64,000 bases of DNA from Bradymonas sediminis (GTDB lineage: Bacteria > Myxococcota_A > Bradymonadia > Bradymonadales > Bradymonadaceae), in NCBI RefSeq assembly GCF_003258315.1, contig NZ_CP030032.1:4943501-5007500 (forward strand), in the 5' to 3' direction. Below, one piece after another: positions 59,611-64,000 of this stretch. Position numbers and translations under genes: made by a program. Under the pieces are notes generated by a model, which saw only the letters and a list, made by a program, of their open reading frames with translations, was not told the DNA's origin and did not search any database. Every line of letters starts with the position of its first letter. The first letter of the stretch is position 1.

Positions 59611-62100
59611 GTGGATCATTCAGAGTTGAAAATTCGACCGCTTTTTCGTCCCTTCGTCATCCGCCCGACCCTCTGGATGGCCGCGACGTCCCTAATCTTG
59701 ATGCTCGCCTATTTCTCGGTCTGGGATAGCGTTTTTCTGGTGCTCGGAAACGGCGCCTGGGCCGGCCCCGCCTTGCTCATCCTGCTGCCGATCCTGTTGC
59801 TCGTCGCGCGCGCGATCGCCTATCGCGGAACCCACTACACAATCGCCAAAGACCGCATCCTGGTGAATCACGGCGGCGTCTTTGGCGACCGGCGCGTCGA
59901 GCTCGATCTGGTCAATATTACCCTGGTCGAGTGGCGCAGCCCTTACCTGCTCAAGCTGCTGCACGGCGTCGGACATATCGTCATTCAAGAGGCCGGCAGC
60001 GCCCACCAAAACGCGCGCCTGGTCTATATCGAAGACCCGCAGCGCATCTACCGGCGCATCGCCCAAAATATGAGGACGCAGGGCTTTTCGATGCAGCGAA
60101 ACGCCCGGATTGCCCGGCAAAAATCCGGCATTCTTGGCGCTCTGGTCGATATGACCGGCTTCGGCATCGCCACGGCGTATTCCATCGTCGTGGTCGCCGA
60201 CTCGGTGGCCCTGGCCTTCGGGCGCATCGCCACCAATGTCGCGGCCAGCCTACGCCCGCTGACCCAGGAGGCGGTCGCGCAGGTCGAGCGCGTGGAGTTT
60301 ATCGTGCGCATCGTGGTGTTCGGGCTGAGCGGGATTATCGTGCTGGGCCTCACGATCTGGATGGTCTTTAAGTTCATCGAATTATCGCGGCGCACCCTCA
60401 CGCTTCACGATGACGTGGTCGATTATTACCAGGGATTTTTGAGCGAAAAACGCCAATTTATTCCGCTCGAGAACCTCACCGACACCCAATTATTGCGCCC
60501 CCTCTATAAGCGAATCCTGGGCTTGAGCGACCTGCAATTGAGCTCGCGCGGGGCCGGCAGCAACCTGAGCTTTAATAGCATGCCGGGGGCCGAGGAGTTC
60601 GCGGCGGCGCTGGAGCTGCAGCTCGATGAGATGAAGGCGTCGCGCCAGGCTCTGGCCGAAGTTGCGGCGGCGGAGGACGCGCAAGGCGCCGCCGGGTCGC
60701 GCTCGTCGCGCACCTATACAATTAAGCCCGAGGTCTGGCGCGCCGCGACTGGCTCGCTGCTCAAGCTGATGACGCTGCCGTTGATCGTGTTCGCGAGCAT
60801 GGGGTTCTTCGCCGCGCTGAGCGCCATGGGCGTCGACAACCTCGGCACCATCGGCGCCGGGATGCTGGGGACCATCGCGATCTGGGGCTCGATCTGGCTG
60901 GCCTCGACCCTGTTTAGCATGGGGCGCGGCGTGCTCCACGCGCGGGCGACCGAGTATAGCTTCGACGGGCAGCGGGCGAGCAAAACCTTCGACTTTTTGA
61001 ACCGCCAGGAGACGAAGTTCGCGGTCGACCAGATCACATCTTTCTCCATCCTCACCAATCCCATCGACCGACTGCTGGGCACGATGACCCTGCGCCTGCG
61101 CTCCGTCGGCAGCGCTCAGCCGCTGGACTTTCAATATATCGCCGACGACCCGAATCTGATCGCCGGGCTCGAAGATGCTCTTGGCTTTAAGCCGGCCGCG
61201 CCGAGCTCAGACGCGCCCTCAAAGCAAGCGATGAACCCGAAATTCACGTTGCTCGAGGGGATGAAAGCACACCTCGGCTCGTTCCTCGGCGCCGGCGCCT
61301 CCGTGCTCAGCGCCGCCCTCTTCATTGGGCTCGTCGAGGGTTCCTGGGCGCTCGCCGCGAGCATCAGCGTGGGCGCGCTATTGCTCGGGCTGCCGACCTA
61401 TATGCTCTGGCAATCCCTTCGGGTGGGCCGGCTGCGCGCCACCTTCGACGCGCACACCGTCACCGTCGCCGGCGGCGTCTTTCGCCACTTTAGCCACCAC
61501 ACCGCTGCCTGCCATATAAAGGGCGTCTCCACCGTTCAATACCCTGCCAGCAGCCGCGGCGCGCTTAGCATCGCCACCGGCGGCGGGTTCACGATGAAGA
61601 TCGACTTCTTGCCGGCGATTCGCGTGCTCCACGACCGCCTCGACAGCCTGCTGCTCGACCGCCGTGTCGCATCGCTCGAGGCTGGCTCTGCCAGTGAATT
61701 TCGACCCAATGCCGCAACTGAGGCGATGCGCCATTTCGGCCGCTTCGCGCTCTTGATTCTCCCCATTTTGACGATGCCGATCTCGCTGCCGTGGGTGGCC
61801 TTGCGCAGCAAGCGCACGCGTTATCGAGTCGAAGGCGACCGCATCTTTATCGAACTTCCGCTGGTCTATCATTATCGCCGAAGCGTGGTCTTTGAGCGTA
61901 TCGACCACCTTGAGAGCAGCCGAAATATGGCCAATAAACTCTTCGGCACCCGCGATGTCGAGGTCTACACGGTCGGCAGCAGCGCGGTGGATATTCGGCT
62001 GCGCGCCCTCAAAGAGGGGGAGCAAATATTGGCGCTGATTCGCGAGCGGATGGCCGAAGCCACGACATCTCAAGAGCAAATAGAGTCGCAGCCGGCCTGA
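59611..62100 (+). CDS. Membrane protein with multiple bacterial PH-like (bPH2/YdbS) modules
   Basis: 829 aa from a GTG preceded by AGGTGAG. Hydrophobic segments near residues 20-65, 220-260, 390-440, 565-605 and 705-730 alternate with about five bPH2-like beta modules, for example AYRGTHYTIAKDRILVNHGG, ARATEYSFDGQRASKTFDFLNRQ, RLRATFDAHTVTVAGGVFRHF and KRTRYRVEGDRIFIELPLVYHYR. YdbS/YdbT proteins with two or three such modules are known in Bacillus and E. coli; here the number is higher. The function of the family is unclear (envelope homeostasis, bacteriocin resistance). It is 60 bp after the topoisomerase gene and may be cotranscribed. Confidence 0.82.
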   Translation: MDHSELKIRPLFRPFVIRPTLWMAATSLILMLAYFSVWDSVFLVLGNGAWAGPALLILLPILLLVARAIAYRGTHYTIAKDRILVNHGGVFGDRRVELDLVNITLVEWRSPYLLKLLHGVGHIVIQEAGSAHQNARLVYIEDPQRIYRRIAQNMRTQGFSMQRNARIARQKSGILGALVDMTGFGIATAYSIVVVADSVALAFGRIATNVAASLRPLTQEAVAQVERVEFIVRIVVFGLSGIIVLGLTIWMVFKFIELSRRTLTLHDDVVDYYQGFLSEKRQFIPLENLTDTQLLRPLYKRILGLSDLQLSSRGAGSNLSFNSMPGAEEFAAALELQLDEMKASRQALAEVAAAEDAQGAAGSRSSRTYTIKPEVWRAATGSLLKLMTLPLIVFASMGFFAALSAMGVDNLGTIGAGMLGTIAIWGSIWLASTLFSMGRGVLHARATEYSFDGQRASKTFDFLNRQETKFAVDQITSFSILTNPIDRLLGTMTLRLRSVGSAQPLDFQYIADDPNLIAGLEDALGFKPAAPSSDAPSKQAMNPKFTLLEGMKAHLGSFLGAGASVLSAALFIGLVEGSWALAASISVGALLLGLPTYMLWQSLRVGRLRATFDAHTVTVAGGVFRHFSHHTAACHIKGVSTVQYPASSRGALSIATGGGFTMKIDFLPAIRVLHDRLDSLLLDRRVASLEAGSASEFRPNAATEAMRHFGRFALLILPILTMPISLPWVALRSKRTRYRVEGDRIFIELPLVYHYRRSVVFERIDHLESSRNMANKLFGTRDVEVYTVGSSAVDIRLRALKEGEQILALIRERMAEATTSQEQIESQPA

Positions 62101-62113
62101 CGCGGCCGGCCCT

Positions 62114-62998
62114 TTAGCGCTGCGCGGGGCGGGTGTTTTCGGGCGCGGCGGGCGGCATCAACTTCATGGCGCCCCACCAGAGCAGGGCGCTGAGCACGGC
62201 GAGGCCGACGGTCATCATGGCGATTTCGCTCGGGGTGCTCGCCTCGGCCTCGGCGCCGGTGGAGGTGAGCGCCGGGATGATCAGCGCGTTCGTCGTATTG
62301 AGCGAGGCGTGGGCCAGAACCGCCGGCAGCAGGCTGCCGCTTCGGATGGTGAGATGGGCGAGGAACGCGCCGAGAATCCAGAGGCCCGGGCCCGAGATCG
62401 GGTTTAAGTGGAAGGCAGCGAACATAAATCCGTTGACGGTCACGGCGACCGCCACGCGCTCAACTTTGCGTTGTTCCTGAAGGATGGTTCCGCGGAACAG
62501 CGCCTCTTCGCAGATCGGGGCGGCGACGCAGACCGCGAGGATGCCGACGACGCGCTCCCAGCCCTTGGCCTCGGTGATCAGCTCGGCGACCTGGGCCATA
62601 TAACCCTCGGCGAATTCCTTGACCGCCGGGATGGTCTCAATCATCAGGGTGGCGATGCTCGAGGCGAGCATGCCGAGCGCGACGGCGGCCAGGATCGAGA
62701 CCGCAAGCGCCTGCGGCGAGACCGTCAGCCCGAATTTGGGCCACTTCGCCGCCGAATCCTTGAGCGCGAATCTCCACAGGAGCGCTGCCCCCAGGATGCC
62801 GATGAATTGCCCCACGAAGGACGAGATATGCAGGCCCAGCGCCAGGAAGATAAGCGTGCCGACGATGGCAAAAAAGATAAAGCTCAAAAAGGTGAGCAGA
62901 TAGGCGCCGGCGTTGCTATTCTCGATGCTTTTTCGGAAAGATGACACGTTGGGCCTGGGCGTTATGGGTGGGTCATTTACTCGGGCGAAACCCCGCAA
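62114..62998 (-). CDS. CPBP family intramembrane metalloprotease (CAAX-like)
   Basis: 294 aa. Several membrane segments span the protein. The family motifs are EEALFRG (Glu164, Glu165, Arg169), FMFAAFHLNP (His197) and LAHASLN (His230). CPBP members cleave membrane peptides or act as bacteriocin-immunity or scaffold factors. The N-terminal 25 residues are polar and may be cytoplasmic; the start (MRGFARVND) is not backed by a strong ribosome site. It is convergent with the PH-module protein gene and divergent from the MFS gene. Confidence 0.88.
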   Translation of the reverse strand: MRGFARVNDPPITPRPNVSSFRKSIENSNAGAYLLTFLSFIFFAIVGTLIFLALGLHISSFVGQFIGILGAALLWRFALKDSAAKWPKFGLTVSPQALAVSILAAVALGMLASSIATLMIETIPAVKEFAEGYMAQVAELITEAKGWERVVGILAVCVAAPICEEALFRGTILQEQRKVERVAVAVTVNGFMFAAFHLNPISGPGLWILGAFLAHLTIRSGSLLPAVLAHASLNTTNALIIPALTSTGAEAEASTPSEIAMMTVGLAVLSALLWWGAMKLMPPAAPENTRPAQR

Positions 62999-63175
62999 TA
63001 TACCCCTCAGGCTTACTCTCAGCGCGCGCTGAATTCAAGCGCTTGCCGCGCGTGGGACAGCGCGCGCGCCCCGGAGCCGGGCGGGAATCTTGAGGTCTTG
63101 CTTCGAGTTTCAATGTCGCGTACGAGGTGCGCGTCGGAACTCTCCGCACCAACCCCTCCAAAAGAAGTCCATCCT

Positions 63176-64000
63176 ATGAGCCGCCCCAGTACTGACTATC
63201 CCGCCATGCGCGCGCAGATTCGAGATGATGTGGAACCCCAAGAAAACGATGGTTTTGTAGGCCGCCAGGAAGAGCATAAGCCCGAAATTACGGGGAAATC
63301 CTACGTCTTATTGGTGATCATCCTTGGCTCGCTGTCGGCCCTGGGGCCGCTCGCGATCGATATGTATTTGCCGAGCTTCAAGGCGATCGCGACGGACTTC
63401 AATACCGACCTCGCCCGGGTCGAGTGGACGCTCGCGACCTATTTTATCGGGTTGTCGCTGGGGCAGTTATTCTACGGACCGATCGCGGATCGCTACGGCC
63501 GAAAGCTCCCGCTTTACACAGGATTGCTGACCTTCGCGCTGACCTCGGCGGCCTGCACCTTCGCGGTCGGGGTGGAGTCCCTGGCGGCGCTGCGCTTCTT
63601 CCAGGCGCTGGGCGGTTGCGCCCAGATGGTGGTCGCCCGGGCGGTGGTGCGCGACCTCTTCGAGGAGCGCCGGGCCGCGCGGGTCTTCTCGGCGTTGATC
63701 CTGGTCATGGGGATTGCCCCGATCGTCGCGCCGGTCATCGGCGGCTGGTTGGTCGTCGGCTTCGGGTGGCGCTCGATCTTCTGGGTTCAGGCGGGCGCGG
63801 CGTTGTTGGTGCTGCTCGCGGTGTCGCAATTCTTGGACGAGAGCCTACCCGAAGAGCGCCGCCGACGTCGCAGCGTGGGCGAAATTCTGAGCGTCTATCG
63901 CGAACTCTTTAAGCATCGCCTCTTCATGGCGAATACCGTCTCAGGCAGCCTCGCCTCGGCGTCGCTCTTCGCCTATATCGGCGGCTCGCCCTTCGTTTTT
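63176..64000 (+). CDS. Bcr/CflA-type multidrug efflux MFS transporter (partial, runs off the right edge)
   Basis: An open frame from the ATG at 63176 (MSRPSTDYPAM) continues to the window end without a stop (275 codons). A polar N-terminal extension of about 45 residues precedes the first membrane segment. SALGPLAIDMYLPSFKAIATDF is the Bcr/CflA signature, GQLFYGPIADRYGRKLPL is MFS motif A, and RFFQALGGCAQMVVARAVVRDLFEERRAARVFSALILVMGIAPIVAPVIGGWL is typical of the subfamily. A drug/H+ antiporter is expected. The C-terminal half is outside the window. Confidence 0.9.
   Translation, partial: MSRPSTDYPAMRAQIRDDVEPQENDGFVGRQEEHKPEITGKSYVLLVIILGSLSALGPLAIDMYLPSFKAIATDFNTDLARVEWTLATYFIGLSLGQLFYGPIADRYGRKLPLYTGLLTFALTSAACTFAVGVESLAALRFFQALGGCAQMVVARAVVRDLFEERRAARVFSALILVMGIAPIVAPVIGGWLVVGFGWRSIFWVQAGAALLVLLAVSQFLDESLPEERRRRRSVGEILSVYRELFKHRLFMANTVSGSLASASLFAYIGGSPFVF

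Overview
The window is chromosomal DNA of high GC content (visibly above 60%), with genes on both strands and no sign of phage, plasmid or insertion sequences. The gene set suggests a deltaproteobacterium in the broad sense, most like the Bradymonadales/Myxococcota. The pointers are many lipoproteins that begin with a Cys-Ser-Asp-rich tether, an RCC1-like and a thrombospondin-type-3 lipoprotein, a TonB_C/TonB-receptor fusion, FHA plus PP2C signalling genes next to CheB/CheR, and a YadA-like repeat protein. The taxonomic call is inference from style, not from a marker gene.

Layout. 1-4 kb: a DUF4476 exported protein, an RCC1-like lipoprotein, a short unlisted membrane ORF (2015-2128), an ADP-ribosylglycohydrolase and a hypothetical protein, all on the minus strand. 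4.2-12.7 kb: metH, an exported hypothetical, a PlsB-like acyltransferase followed by a degenerate glycerol-3-phosphate dehydrogenase homologue, and a lipoprotein. 12.8-15.1 kb: glmS convergent with an HU-type DNA-binding protein. 15.3-19.6 kb: a TonB receptor with its own TonB_C domain and a Ca-binding-repeat lipoprotein. 19.9-23.8 kb: gap-pgk-tpiA glycolytic cluster and a DUF4241-like gene.

23.9-32.6 kb (all minus): rph, orn, cheR, cheB, a PP2C phosphatase overlapping an FHA protein, rapZ and a second PP2C phosphatase. This is a phospho-Ser/Thr signalling block. 32.8-39.9 kb: a repeat-rich lipoprotein, a deoxynucleoside kinase, an unrecognised three-gene envelope cluster (tail-anchored winged-helix protein, single-pass membrane protein, beta-propeller lipoprotein) and a YpfJ-type metallopeptidase. 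40.1-43.3 kb: tRNA-Arg(TCT), tRNA-Pro(TGG), a DUF2007 protein, a lipoprotein and nadE. 43.5-45.7 kb: a YadA-like repeat protein with an apparently broken start, a non-coding array of seven 13-bp palindromes spaced 41-42 bp, and a GIY-YIG nuclease.

45.7-52.5 kb: a minus-strand triad (retropepsin-like RimB, RimK, AstE/aspartoacylase-like), then deoC with two aldehyde dehydrogenase genes (the second lacks its catalytic half), then a low-molecular-weight tyrosine phosphatase. 52.7-64 kb: a lipoprotein, a P1B-4-type metal ATPase, a topoisomerase IIA A subunit, a membrane protein with several bacterial PH modules, a CPBP protease and the start of a Bcr/CflA-type MFS transporter that runs off the right edge.

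No classical mobile system or CRISPR is present. The most unusual items are the 42-bp-periodic palindrome array (45038-45306), the tail-anchored winged-helix envelope cluster (35425-38742), the GpsA-like protein without its catalytic residues, the half-length aldehyde dehydrogenase, and a long inverted repeat in front of metH.
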